The notes under the pieces: generated by a model
What the model was told of the DNA's origin: nothing
What the model saw: only the letters and a program-made list of their open reading frames with translations
Database searches by the model: none
Assembly: GCF_008369105.1 (NCBI RefSeq)
Contig: NZ_VINQ01000005.1
Span: 1 to 64,000, forward strand
Reading direction: 5' to 3'
From: Aquicoccus porphyridii
GTDB taxonomy: Bacteria > Pseudomonadota > Alphaproteobacteria > Rhodobacterales > Rhodobacteraceae
Length of the DNA stretch: 64,000 nucleotides
Translations under genes and position numbers: made by a program
In this document: piece by piece, positions 18,900 to 27,396 of the stretch
How the letters are laid out: each line of letters starts with the position of its first letter
How positions within the stretch are numbered: the first letter of the stretch is position 1

Positions 18900-19300
18900 A
18901 TCCGAAATCCTTCCACTGCTCTTTATGCCTTTTTTGCGTCACATTCGCCGTTTTCACCTTTACAATCAATCCCAAACTGCGAATCACCCGCGCCGCGGCG
19001 TCCATTTTGAACCTGAATTGTCTTAACAATGGCTAATTTGCCTCACATTCTGTGTCAGCCCGGTAATTGGTGGCGCTAACTTGGTCTTGGTTGCGCTAAC
19101 TGCGCCAAACCGTCCTGTTCCTGACTGGAAACGACATGTTAAGAGGCCCAGTATTGGGCCGGTCATGGGCCCCGCCGGCCACCAAACCGCGTTCAGGACA
19201 CGGTTCAGGATGCGGCAGCGGCCCCGACCAGAACCGACAACCGGGGTGCGGGCACGGCGCGCAGACCGAAAGTGCAGGCAGTTGTAAGGAGCATTCGCAA
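18900..19300. promoter_or_regulatory. 401-nt divergent chvI/pckA control region
   Basis: It contains two direct 14-nt repeats TGGT(G/T)GCGCTAACT (19068-19081, 19088-19101), two TCACATTC octamers (18939-18946 and 19043-19050) nearer chvI, a 6-bp hairpin in the presumed pckA leader (GGCCCA/TGGGCC, 19145-19160), and a pckA leader of up to ~190 nt. Short open frames here are not convincing genes. Confidence 0.6.
19068..19101 (+). promoter_or_regulatory. Tandem operator candidate upstream of pckA
   Basis: Two 14-mers differing at one base stand exactly 20 bp apart, two helical turns. Each resembles one and a half sides of a LacI-family palindrome of the type TGTTAGCGCTAACA, which I recall for the carbon-metabolism regulator CceR of Rhodobacter. 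The regulator assignment is inference. Confidence 0.5.
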
Positions 19301-20899
19301 ATGACATTTGGACGGGTAAACCCCAATTTCCAGCTTGAAGATCAAGGCATTACCGGGCTGGGCGATGTCCATTACAACCTCATGGCGCCAGCGTTGATCG
19401 AAGCGGCGCTGCGCAACGGCGAAGGCCATCTTGGCAATGGCGGCACCTTTCTCGTCTCGACCGGGAAGTTCACCGGCCGCTCGCCCAAGGACAAGCACGT
19501 GGTCAAGACCGACAGCGTCGCCGACCAGATCTGGTGGGAGAACAACGCCGAGATGAGCCCGGAAGGCTTTGATGCGCTCTATGCCGACATGCTCGACCAC
19601 ATGAAGGGCCGCAGCTACTATGTGCAGGATCTCATCGGGGGCGCCGACCCGGCCCATGCGATCAACGTGCGCATGGTCACCGAACTGGCGTGGCACGGTC
19701 TCTTCATCCGCCACCTGCTGCGCCGCCCCGACCGCTCGGCGCTCGAAGGGTACATCGCCGATTTTACCGTCATCAACTGCCCCGGCTTCAAGGCCGATCC
19801 GGCACGCCACGATTGCCGCAGCGACACGGTGATTGCGCTCAATTTCGACCGCAAGCTGATCCTGATCGGCGGCACCGAATACGCGGGCGAGAACAAGAAG
19901 TCGGTGTTCACGCTGCTCAACTACCTGCTGCCGGAAAAGGGCGTGATGCCAATGCATTGCTCGGCCAACCACGCCACCGGCAACCCGGTCGACACCGCCG
20001 TCTTCTTTGGCCTGTCGGGCACCGGCAAGACCACGCTTTCGGCCGATCCGGCGCGCACGCTGATCGGGGATGACGAACATGGCTGGTCGGATCGCGGCAC
20101 CTTCAATTTCGAGGGCGGCTGCTATGCCAAGACCATTGGCCTCGATGCCGAAGCCGAGCCGGAAATCCATGCCACCACGTCGAAATTCGGCACGGTGATC
20201 GAGAACATGGTCTATGACGAAGAGACCCGCGTTCTCGATTTCGACGACGATTCACTCACCGCCAACATGCGCTGCGCCTATCCGCTCGACTATATCTCGA
20301 ACGCCTCGGATTCCGGGCTGGGCGGGCACCCCAAGAACGTGATCATGCTGACCTGCGACGCCTTTGGCGTGCTGCCGCCGATCGCGCGGCTGACCCCGGC
20401 GCAGGCGATGTATCACTTCCTGTCGGGCTTTACCGCCAAGGTCGCGGGCACCGAGCGCGGCGTGACCGAGCCCGAACCCACCTTCTCGACCTGTTTCGGC
20501 GCCCCCTTCATGCCGCGCCGCCCCGAGGTCTATGGCAATCTCTTGCGCGACAAGATCGCCAAGCATGGCGCCACCTGCTGGTTGGTCAATACCGGCTGGA
20601 CCGGCGGCGCCTATGGCATCGGCTCGCGCATGCCGATCCACGCCACGCGGGCACTGCTGACCGCCGCGCTTGACGGATCGCTGAACGAGGCAACGTTCCG
20701 CAAGGACCCGAATTTCGGCTTTGACGTGCCGGTGACGGTGCCGGGCGTCGACGCCACGCTGCTCGATCCGCGCGCGACATGGGCCGACAAGGAAGGCTAT
20801 GACGCGCAGGCCGCGAAGCTGGTCGGAATGTTTGCCGACAATTTCGCGCAATACGTGCCCTTTATCGACGACGACGTGAAAGCCGCCGCCATCGGTTGA
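19301..20899 (+). CDS. pckA: Phosphoenolpyruvate carboxykinase (ATP)
   Basis: 532 aa from ATG 19301 ([20 protein letters not shown]), with TAAGGAG upstream. It converts oxaloacetate and ATP to PEP, the committing step of gluconeogenesis. The kinase P-loop [13 protein letters not shown] and metal-binding GDDEHGW are present, as is the C-terminal adenine-binding [17 protein letters not shown]. The frame is open further upstream, but that region is the leader. It is followed by a hairpin and a dispersed repeat. Expression is expected on organic acids and acetate, which suits the chvGI/PTS neighbours. Confidence 0.97.
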   Translation: MTFGRVNPNFQLEDQGITGLGDVHYNLMAPALIEAALRNGEGHLGNGGTFLVSTGKFTGRSPKDKHVVKTDSVADQIWWENNAEMSPEGFDALYADMLDHMKGRSYYVQDLIGGADPAHAINVRMVTELAWHGLFIRHLLRRPDRSALEGYIADFTVINCPGFKADPARHDCRSDTVIALNFDRKLILIGGTEYAGENKKSVFTLLNYLLPEKGVMPMHCSANHATGNPVDTAVFFGLSGTGKTTLSADPARTLIGDDEHGWSDRGTFNFEGGCYAKTIGLDAEAEPEIHATTSKFGTVIENMVYDEETRVLDFDDDSLTANMRCAYPLDYISNASDSGLGGHPKNVIMLTCDAFGVLPPIARLTPAQAMYHFLSGFTAKVAGTERGVTEPEPTFSTCFGAPFMPRRPEVYGNLLRDKIAKHGATCWLVNTGWTGGAYGIGSRMPIHATRALLTAALDGSLNEATFRKDPNFGFDVPVTVPGVDATLLDPRATWADKEGYDAQAAKLVGMFADNFAQYVPFIDDDVKAAAIG

Positions 20900-20927
20900 G
20901 ACCGCACTGGCGCAGACATCATCGCAG

Positions 20928-20955
20928 ACGCCCCGGTTTGCATGAATCGGGGCGT
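20928..20955 (+). terminator. Hairpin after pckA
   Basis: 8-bp perfect stem ACGCCCCG/CGGGGCGT with a 12-nt loop, 28 nt past the pckA stop. It lacks a U-run, so it may be an mRNA stabiliser or a weak terminator. Confidence 0.5.
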
Positions 20956-20983
20956 TATGCCCCGCGGTCGACGTGGCGCGATT

Positions 20984-21005
20984 GAGTATTTTTGCCAAGA
21001 AAGAG
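20984..21005 (+). repeat. Dispersed intergenic repeat, copy 2
   Basis: GAGTATTT TTG CCAAGAAAGAG, 22 nt, between the convergent pckA and TauE/SafE genes. It differs at one base from the copy at 39813. Confidence 0.75.
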
Positions 21006-21033
21006 AGCAATGCGTGGGAGGCCCGGGGACCTT

Positions 21034-21804
21034 TTACCCCATCATCCCGCGGCGAATGAGGTTCAGCCCGGCAAAGATCAGCACGATGAGCGTCGCGCGC
21101 TGAAACATGCGCTGGTCGACCCGGTCCTGCAACTGGAACCCGATCCACATGCCCAAAAGCGCGGGCGGCAGCGTCGCCAGCGCGAAAGGCAGGGTTTCCC
21201 AGCGCAGCACGCCCGAGCCGACATGCGCCCCGCTCAGCACCACCGAACCCAGCGCGTAAAGCACGCCCTGGATGCGCACCTGGTCGCGTTTCGGAGTGTC
21301 GAGCGCGGTCAGGAACAGCACCGTGGGCGGCCCCCAAGTGCCCGAAAATCCCCCCATCGCACCCGCCAGCGCGCCCACGCCGACCTGCGCCACCGGCTCG
21401 TGTTCGGGCGCGATGCGCGGGCGCCAGCCCCAAAGCTGCAACAGCGTGAACACCGTCACCGGCACCCCGATCAGGATGAACATCACCTGCGACGGAATGA
21501 CCCGCACCATCTGGGCGCTGATCACCAGCATCACCCCGCCCACGATGATGAACAGCCGGAACGCCTTGAGCGAGGCAAGCGCCGCGCGCACCCCCTGTCG
21601 GAACCCCTGCCAGAGATTGCCCACCAATGTCGGAATCAACAGCCCCGCCAGCGCCAGTTCGGGTGAAATCACGCTGCCCATGCCCGAGATCATGATGAGC
21701 GGCATGGCAAAACCCACCATTCCCTTGATCGTCCCGGCAAAGAGCGTGATGCCAAGACAGGCGAAAAGTGCGGCGGGGCTGAGCAGGGTGAAAAGCATGT
21801 CCAT
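21034..21804 (-). CDS. TauE/SafE family permease
   Basis: 256 aa, seven to eight hydrophobic segments spread evenly, beginning LLSPAALFACLGITLFAGTIKGMVGF. The repeated GxxxGxxGGFSGTWGPP block near 150 is the second half of the internally duplicated TauE/SafE fold. The family exports sulfite, sulfoacetate or organosulfonates, or imports small organic acids. No sulfonate gene is adjacent, so the substrate is open. Start at ATG 21804. It is transcribed away from the mcd gene and converges on pckA. Confidence 0.88.
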   Translation of the reverse strand: MDMLFTLLSPAALFACLGITLFAGTIKGMVGFAMPLIMISGMGSVISPELALAGLLIPTLVGNLWQGFRQGVRAALASLKAFRLFIIVGGVMLVISAQMVRVIPSQVMFILIGVPVTVFTLLQLWGWRPRIAPEHEPVAQVGVGALAGAMGGFSGTWGPPTVLFLTALDTPKRDQVRIQGVLYALGSVVLSGAHVGSGVLRWETLPFALATLPPALLGMWIGFQLQDRVDQRMFQRATLIVLIFAGLNLIRRGMMG

Positions 21805-21953
21805 GCCTTCTCTTATCCGGCATGCGCAGGCGCCGCATCTGCAAAATCATCTGCGCAAGAAATGAACAAAACGCACCGTCAAAAAGGCATTTATATTGCG
21901 CTGCACCTGCGAAATGACTAAATACGCCGGGTGACAGGAAAGGGACCCGAACC

Positions 21954-23639
21954 ATGCCGAAGGATTCGCCAAACGCCATGAGAGATACCGTCATCCTCCC
22001 CGATCTTCTTGACCTGACCGGCGCCGCCATCGCCCCCGCCGAGGCCATGCTCGACAAGGCCACCGAGGCCCTGCGCGAGATGGTCACGGATGAGGGCCGG
22101 GTATCGGCCACGCTGATCGAAGCGCATCAGGGCGCGGCGCACGGGCTGGCCTGGCTGGCGACTTACGTCGAATCCCTGCGCCAGATGCAGAAATGGGCCG
22201 AACGGGTGCGTGACGCGGGCAAGTTCGGCGAGGTCGAACAGTTGATCCACCAGATCGCGTTCAGCGAATATCTCTGGCAGATCTATGGCGGCATCCAGAT
22301 GAACCAGGGCGAGATCGTCCGGCTTCAGGACATGGGCCTTTCGCAGGACGACATGCGCGCGCTGATGGCGCCGGAGGTCATGACACTGACCCAGCAAGGC
22401 AACACCCAGGCCGCGCGCGTGCGCCTTGTTGAGTTGATGCAGGAACGTGCCGCCGAAATCACCGTGGGCGCCACCGGGCTCGATGACGAGCTTGAAATGA
22501 TCCGCGAGCAATTCCGCCGCTACGCGCTGGAAAAGGTCGAGCCCTTCGCCCATGACTGGCACCTCAAGGACGAGTTGATCCCGATGGAGGTGATCGGGGA
22601 ACTGGCCGAGATGGGCGTGTTCGGCCTCACCATCCCCGAGGAGTTCGGCGGGCTTGGCCTTTCCAAGGCGTCGATGGTCGTGGTCTCCGAGGAGTTGAGC
22701 CGGGGCTATATCGGCGTGGGTTCCCTTGGCACGCGCAGCGAGATCGCCGCCGAACTGATCCTCGCGGGCGGCACCGACGCGCAGAAAGACCACTGGCTCC
22801 CGCGCATCGCCAGCGGCGAGATCCTGCCCACGGCGGTCTTTACCGAACCCAATACCGGCTCGGACCTGGGCAGTCTTCGCACCCGCGCGATCAAGGATGA
22901 CAACGGCGATTACCGCGTCACCGGCAACAAGACATGGATCACCCATGCCGCGCGCACCCATGTGATGACCCTGCTGGCGCGCACCGACCCCGACACGAGT
23001 GACCATCGTGGATTGTCGATGTTCCTGGCCGAAAAGACACCGGGCACCGACGACACCCCGTTCCCGAGCGAAGGAATGACCGGCGGCGAGATCGAGGTGC
23101 TGGGTTACCGGGGCATGAAGGAATACGAGCTTGGTTTCGACAATTTCCACGTGAAGGGCGAGAACCTTCTGGGCGGGGTCGAGGGCCAGGGCTTCAAGCA
23201 GTTGATGAAAACCTTCGAGGCCGCCCGCATCCAGACCGCCGCGCGCGCCATCGGCGTGGCGCAGGCCGCGCTCGACCAGGGGATGCAATATGCACAGGAC
23301 CGCAAGCAATTCGGCAAATCGCTGATCGAATTTCCGCGCGTCGCCTCGAAACTCGCCATGATGGCGGTCGAGATCATGGTGGCCCGGCAACTGACCTATT
23401 TCAGCGCCTGGGAGAAAGACAACGACCGCCGCTGCGACCTCGAGGCGGGGATGGCCAAGCTCTTGGGCGCGCGGGTGGCCTGGGCGGCGGCGGACAATGC
23501 GCTGCAAATCCATGGCGGCAACGGTTTCGCGCTGGAATACAAGATTTCGCGCATCCTGTGCGACGCCCGCATCCTCAACATCTTCGAGGGCGCGGCCGAA
23601 ATCCAGGCCCAGGTGATCGCGCGCCGCCTGCTGGGATAG
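21954..23639 (+). CDS. mcd: Acyl-CoA dehydrogenase, probably (2S)-methylsuccinyl-CoA dehydrogenase
   Basis: 561 aa. Residues 1-165 are an extra N-terminal domain; the remainder is an acyl-CoA dehydrogenase (FGLTIPEEFGGLGLS, FTEPNTGSDLGSLRTRA, GFKQLMKTFEAARIQTAARA, LQIHGGNGFALEYKISRIL). The extension and the insert TPGTDDTPFPSEGMTGGEIE match my memory of Mcd of the ethylmalonyl-CoA pathway, which oxidises methylsuccinyl-CoA to mesaconyl-CoA in acetate assimilation. Electrons would go to EtfAB. It starts 149 nt from the divergent TauE gene. If not Mcd, it is at least a member of this extended acyl-CoA dehydrogenase group. Confidence 0.8.
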   Translation: MPKDSPNAMRDTVILPDLLDLTGAAIAPAEAMLDKATEALREMVTDEGRVSATLIEAHQGAAHGLAWLATYVESLRQMQKWAERVRDAGKFGEVEQLIHQIAFSEYLWQIYGGIQMNQGEIVRLQDMGLSQDDMRALMAPEVMTLTQQGNTQAARVRLVELMQERAAEITVGATGLDDELEMIREQFRRYALEKVEPFAHDWHLKDELIPMEVIGELAEMGVFGLTIPEEFGGLGLSKASMVVVSEELSRGYIGVGSLGTRSEIAAELILAGGTDAQKDHWLPRIASGEILPTAVFTEPNTGSDLGSLRTRAIKDDNGDYRVTGNKTWITHAARTHVMTLLARTDPDTSDHRGLSMFLAEKTPGTDDTPFPSEGMTGGEIEVLGYRGMKEYELGFDNFHVKGENLLGGVEGQGFKQLMKTFEAARIQTAARAIGVAQAALDQGMQYAQDRKQFGKSLIEFPRVASKLAMMAVEIMVARQLTYFSAWEKDNDRRCDLEAGMAKLLGARVAWAAADNALQIHGGNGFALEYKISRILCDARILNIFEGAAEIQAQVIARRLLG

Positions 23640-23667
23640 TTGAGCGCTGCAATTTATGGTGCGCCCG

Positions 23668-23686
23668 GAGGGGGCTTTGCCCCCTC
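23668..23686. terminator. Hairpin between convergent mcd and carnitine genes
   Basis: Perfect stem GAGGGGGC/GCCCCCTC with loop TTT, extendable by imperfect outer pairs. It lies ~30 nt after mcd and could end transcripts from both sides, though no U-run follows. Confidence 0.45.
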
Positions 23687-23743
23687 TGGCTGCGCCATTC
23701 ACCCCCAAGGTATTTCGCGGTCAGATGAAACGCGGGGTGTGGT

Positions 23744-25219
23744 TCAACGTGCTGCCCCGATCCCGCGTCCCAGCGCCTCGGGCGCGGGCAGCGCCGCATG
23801 CGCCTCGGCCAGCTTGACCAGCGCCGCCTCGACCTGCGGTGTGGGCGGCTCGGAGCGGCGCGTTTCAAGGTTCACGTGCAACAGGAAATGCTCGCCTGTG
23901 GCCACCAGCCGCCCGCCCGCGCGCATCTCGTGGAACAGGCGCATCTTCTTGCCTTTGCCCTCGATCACCTGCGTTCGGATATCGATCACCTCACCGGCCT
24001 TCGATTCGTCGATATGCCGGATATGGGTCTCGGCGGTGAAATAGCTCTGGCCAGCGGCGATATAGTCGGCATCGCAGCCGATCATCTGCATCACCCGGTC
24101 GGTCGCATCGGCAAAGGCTTCGAGATAGCGACTCTCGGTCATGTGGCCGTTGTAATCGAGCCATTCGAGCGGCACCGCGCGGCGCGCGCTCAGCACCGGC
24201 TGCGACAGGTCGCTCAACTCATCCATATGCCGCACCAGCCCCGAGGCCGGTTCGATCCTGTCGTCATGCGCCTTTTGCAACGCCCCCGCGCCCCAGTTCT
24301 CGCGGGAAAGCGCGCGCAGGATGCCCACGAGGTTGGCATCGCGGATGCGCTCCAGCTCACGGATTGAATGCGCGCCCGATTGCGCGTCGGATTGATCCGC
24401 GATGGCATCGATCAGATCGTCGGTCAGGTCCGGCACGTCCATGAGCTTCGTCCAGGGCCATTTCAGGCACGGCCCGAACTGGGCGATGAAATGGCGCATC
24501 CCCGCTTCGCCACCGGCCACGCGATAGGTCTCGAACAGCCCCATCTGCGCCCAGCGCAGGCCAAAGCCATAGCGGATCGCGTTGTCGATCTCCTCGGTCG
24601 TGGCGATGCCGTCGCGCACCAGCCACAGCGCCTCCCGCCACACCGCTTCGAGAAAGCGGTCGGCGACATGAGCGTCGATCTCGCGGCGCAGGTGCAGCGG
24701 ATACATGCCGAGCCCGGTCAGGATCTCCTTGGCCCGGTCCACCCTTTCGGCCTCGTTGGCCTCGGTCGTCACCAGTTCGACCAGCGGCAAGAGGTAAACC
24801 GGGTTGAACGGATGCGCCACCACCACCTGCCCGGGCCGCGCCAGCCCCGCCTGCAATTCGCTCGGCTTGTAGCCAGAGGTGGACGAGCCGATCACCGCGC
24901 CCTCCGGTACATGCGCCATCAATTCGCCATAGACCTTCTGCTTGAGGTCAAGCCGCTCGGGCACGCTCTCCTGCACCCAATCCGCCCCCGCGACCGCCTC
25001 GGCGATGGTGTCGTGAAACGTCACGCTTCCCTCTTGCGGCAGCGCCACGTTGCCCAGCCCCGGCAGCGAGAGGCGCGCGTTCTCCATCACCTCACCGATC
25101 TTGCGTTTCGCCTCGGGGTCGGGGTCGAACACCCGCACCTGCCAGCCGTTCAACGCGAACCGCGCCGCCCATCCGCCACCGATCACGCCCCCGCCGATAA
25201 TTGCCGCTATCTTGCCCAT
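23744..25219 (-). CDS. lcdH: Carnitine 3-dehydrogenase fused to a hotdog thioesterase
   Basis: 491 aa. Residues 1-~320 are a 3-hydroxyacyl-CoA dehydrogenase-type enzyme: IIGGGVIGGGWAARFALNG (NAD site), AHPFNPVYLLPLVELV (catalytic His) and YGFGLRWAQMGLFETYRVAG, typical of L-carnitine dehydrogenase. Residues ~345-470 are a thioesterase (PLEWLDYNGHMTESRYLEAF). The first part oxidises carnitine to 3-dehydrocarnitine; the second would hydrolyse betainyl-CoA, the product of the next step, to glycine betaine. Such fusions are known in alphaproteobacteria. The cleavage-enzyme gene lies 141 nt upstream on the same strand. Confidence 0.9.
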   Translation of the reverse strand: MGKIAAIIGGGVIGGGWAARFALNGWQVRVFDPDPEAKRKIGEVMENARLSLPGLGNVALPQEGSVTFHDTIAEAVAGADWVQESVPERLDLKQKVYGELMAHVPEGAVIGSSTSGYKPSELQAGLARPGQVVVAHPFNPVYLLPLVELVTTEANEAERVDRAKEILTGLGMYPLHLRREIDAHVADRFLEAVWREALWLVRDGIATTEEIDNAIRYGFGLRWAQMGLFETYRVAGGEAGMRHFIAQFGPCLKWPWTKLMDVPDLTDDLIDAIADQSDAQSGAHSIRELERIRDANLVGILRALSRENWGAGALQKAHDDRIEPASGLVRHMDELSDLSQPVLSARRAVPLEWLDYNGHMTESRYLEAFADATDRVMQMIGCDADYIAAGQSYFTAETHIRHIDESKAGEVIDIRTQVIEGKGKKMRLFHEMRAGGRLVATGEHFLLHVNLETRRSEPPTPQVEAALVKLAEAHAALPAPEALGRGIGAAR

Positions 25220-25360
25220 TGCCTCACCTTTCCTTCACCGGTCGCCGGTCACGCGCCGCACAAACCCGCTCTTTCATCTTGCCCAAAATACTCCGGGGGT
25301 GGCGACAAAACGCGACGCGTTTTGCGCCTTGGGGGCCGCGCCCCCATCCCCGCCCGCGTC
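25220..25360 (-). other. 141-nt repeat-bearing gap inside the carnitine operon
   Basis: Between the cleavage-enzyme and dehydrogenase genes lie a divergent copy of the dispersed repeat (25269-25293), a 19-nt near-perfect palindrome (CAAAACGCG a CGCGTTTTG, 25306-25324) and a GC hairpin GGGGGC/GCCCCC (25331-25345). It looks like a repeat mosaic inserted in an operon and may set the relative mRNA levels. Confidence 0.6.
25269..25293 (-). repeat. Dispersed intergenic repeat, copy 3 (divergent)
   Basis: On the minus strand: GAGTATTTTGGGCAAGATGAAAGAG, a 25-nt variant with a 3-nt insertion relative to the consensus. Confidence 0.6.
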
Positions 25361-26275
25361 TCAGCCCGCCGGGGCGCGCTTGACCAGCCCGAGCTTCTCG
25401 CGCACCTCTTGCGGGCCGATCACCCGCGCGCCCATCCGCTCGACGATGCCCGCCGCGCGCTCGACCAGTTGCGCGTTGGTGGCCAGAACGCCCTTCTCCA
25501 GCCACAGGTTGTCCTCGAGCCCGACGCGCACATGGCCGCCCGCCAGAACGCTCGCCGCGACATAACCCATCTGGTTGCGCCCCAGCGAGAAGGCCGAGAA
25601 ATTCCAGTCCTCGGGCACGTTGTTGACCATCGCCATGAAGGTGTTGAGATCGTCGGGCGCACCCCACGGCACCCCCATGCAAAGCTGCACCAGCGCGGGC
25701 GCATCGAGCACCCCATCCTTCACCAGTTGCTTGGCATACCACAAATGCCCGGTGTCGAACGCCTCGATCTCGGGCTTGACGCCCAGCGCGGTCATCATCC
25801 GGCCCATCGCCTGCAACATGCCCGGCGTGTTGGTCATCACGTAATCGGCCTCGGCGAAATTCATCGTCCCGCAATCGAGCGTGCAGATCTCGGGCAGGCA
25901 TTGCTTGATATGCTCGACCCGCTCGGCCGCGCCGATGAGATCGGTGCCCGCCTCGTTGAGCGGCAGGGGCCGCTCGGGGCTGCCGAAGGTGATGTCGCCG
26001 CCCATCCCGGCGGTCAGGTTCAGCACCACGTCGACCTCGGATTCGCGGATGCGATCGGTCACCTCGCGGTAATAGTCGAGGCGGCGCGACGGCACGCCGG
26101 TTTCGGGATCGCGCACATGGCAATGCACCACCGCGGCCCCCGCGCGGGCGGCGTCAATGGCGCTTTCGGCGATCTCGCGCGGGCTGCGCGGCACATGCGG
26201 GCTCCGGTCCTGCGTGCCGCCCGATCCGGTCACGGCACAGGTGATGAAAACCTCGCGGTTCATGGTCAAGGGCAT
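25361..26275 (-). CDS. BKACE enzyme, probable 3-dehydrocarnitine cleavage enzyme
   Basis: 304 aa from ATG 26275 (MPLTMNREVFITCAVTGSG) with GAGGAG upstream. The beta-keto acid cleavage (DUF849) signatures are present: ITCAVTGSG, the zinc-binding VVHCHVRDPETG, the SRRLDYYREVTDRIR helix and the barrel strand VRVGLEDNLW. It condenses 3-dehydrocarnitine with acetyl-CoA to give acetoacetate and betainyl-CoA. The dehydrogenase-thioesterase gene downstream and the divergent CdhR-type regulator strongly support the carnitine substrate over other BKACE substrates. Confidence 0.88.
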   Translation of the reverse strand: MPLTMNREVFITCAVTGSGGTQDRSPHVPRSPREIAESAIDAARAGAAVVHCHVRDPETGVPSRRLDYYREVTDRIRESEVDVVLNLTAGMGGDITFGSPERPLPLNEAGTDLIGAAERVEHIKQCLPEICTLDCGTMNFAEADYVMTNTPGMLQAMGRMMTALGVKPEIEAFDTGHLWYAKQLVKDGVLDAPALVQLCMGVPWGAPDDLNTFMAMVNNVPEDWNFSAFSLGRNQMGYVAASVLAGGHVRVGLEDNLWLEKGVLATNAQLVERAAGIVERMGARVIGPQEVREKLGLVKRAPAG

Positions 26276-26294
26276 GGACGACTCCTCTGTATCC

Positions 26295-26362
26295 GTCTGT
26301 TTCGTATCGGCGCCATTATTCCCCGGCTTGGCAGACAGCATTTGATGAAATACGAAGCAGAC
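26295..26362. promoter_or_regulatory. Inverted-repeat operator candidate between carnitine operon and its regulator
   Basis: GTCTGTTTCGTAT (26295-26307) and ATACGAAGCAGAC (26350-26362) are inverted copies matching at 12 of 13 positions, 42 nt apart. The right arm abuts the ATG at 26363. This suits a dimeric AraC/GlxA-type activator binding between divergent promoters. Confidence 0.6.
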
Positions 26363-27331
26363 ATGACAAGACTCGCAGAACCCCCGCTCACCGCCGCGGT
26401 GCTTGTGCTGGACGATTGCAACATGCTCTCGCTCGCCGCGACGGTCGATCCGATGCGCGCCGCCAACCGCCGCGCGGGGCGGCGGCTGTTCGACTGGGCC
26501 TATCACACCGCCGGGGGCACGCCGGCGCGGCTTACCTCCGGGCTGGCCGTTCCGGGCGCACCCATCGGGCGGCTCGACCGGGCCGATCTTCTGGTGGTCG
26601 CGGCGGGATTCAACCTTGAAACCCATGCCACGCCCGCGCTTCTGGCGTCACTCCGGCGGCTTGCGCCGCGCTGCGGGGCGGTGGCCGGGGTCGATGGCGG
26701 AAGCTGGATCATGGCCCGCGCCGGGCTTCTCGACGGGCAGGCCGCGACCACCCATTGGGAGGATCTCGACGCCTTTGCCGCGCGGTTCGATGCGCTCACC
26801 GTTCTGCGCCAGCGCTTCGTTGTTTCTGACAAGTTCATGACCGCAGGGGCCGCCATGCCCGCGCTCGACATGATGCTGGGGCTGATCAGGACGCAGTTCG
26901 GTGCCGGGCTGGCACGCGACGTGGCGGGGGCCTTCCTGCATGACCCCGCCCCCGGCGCGAACCAGCCCCAGACCCCCCATTCCGGCCCCGCGCTGGCCCG
27001 GCGGCACCCGCCGGTCGCACAGGCGCTGGCACTGATGGGCGCGCATATCGAGACCCCCCTGCCCGTGGCCGAGATCGCACGCCGCCTGCACCTTTCGCCG
27101 CGCAGCCTCGAGATGCATTTCGCCCGCGCGCTGGGCCAGTCGCCGAAATCCGCCTACCTGGCGCTGCGCATGGCCGAGGCATGGCGGCTGGCGCTCGAAA
27201 CCGCCATGCCCGTGCAGGAGATCGCGCTGGCCACCGGCTTTGCCTCGCAATCCGCACTCTCACGCGCCTTCCGCGCCGCGCACGGCACCTCGGTCCGCGC
27301 CCTGCGCCGTGCGCGCCGCGGGGCAGGCTGA
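26345..27331 (+). CDS. GlxA/AraC-family regulator, CdhR-like
   Basis: 328 aa from ATG 26345, or 322 aa from ATG 26363 (MTRLAEPPLTAAVLVLDD); the latter is attractive because the operator arm ends at 26362. Residues ~15-190 are a DJ-1/PfpI-like amidotransferase fold (AGVDGGSWIMARAGLLDG, where the nucleophile cysteine is replaced), used for ligand sensing. Residues ~220-320 are two AraC helix-turn-helix units (VAEIARRLHLSPRSLEMHF, VQEIALATGFASQSALSRAF). In Pseudomonas CdhR of this family activates carnitine catabolism. Divergent from the BKACE/dehydrogenase operon, so it most likely controls it. Confidence 0.88.
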   Translation: MKYEADMTRLAEPPLTAAVLVLDDCNMLSLAATVDPMRAANRRAGRRLFDWAYHTAGGTPARLTSGLAVPGAPIGRLDRADLLVVAAGFNLETHATPALLASLRRLAPRCGAVAGVDGGSWIMARAGLLDGQAATTHWEDLDAFAARFDALTVLRQRFVVSDKFMTAGAAMPALDMMLGLIRTQFGAGLARDVAGAFLHDPAPGANQPQTPHSGPALARRHPPVAQALALMGAHIETPLPVAEIARRLHLSPRSLEMHFARALGQSPKSAYLALRMAEAWRLALETAMPVQEIALATGFASQSALSRAFRAAHGTSVRALRRARRGAG

Positions 27332-27396
27332 GGCGCAAATCCCTGCCGCCGCCGGTTGCGCATAGCGGCGGCTGGCAGGTCATCCTGTCGCTTGCC

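Noticed and set aside
18844-19036. Two overlapping 60-codon frames at the chvI start as a small gene
   Set aside because: They overlap the chvI 5' end, have no ribosome site and an unlikely composition.
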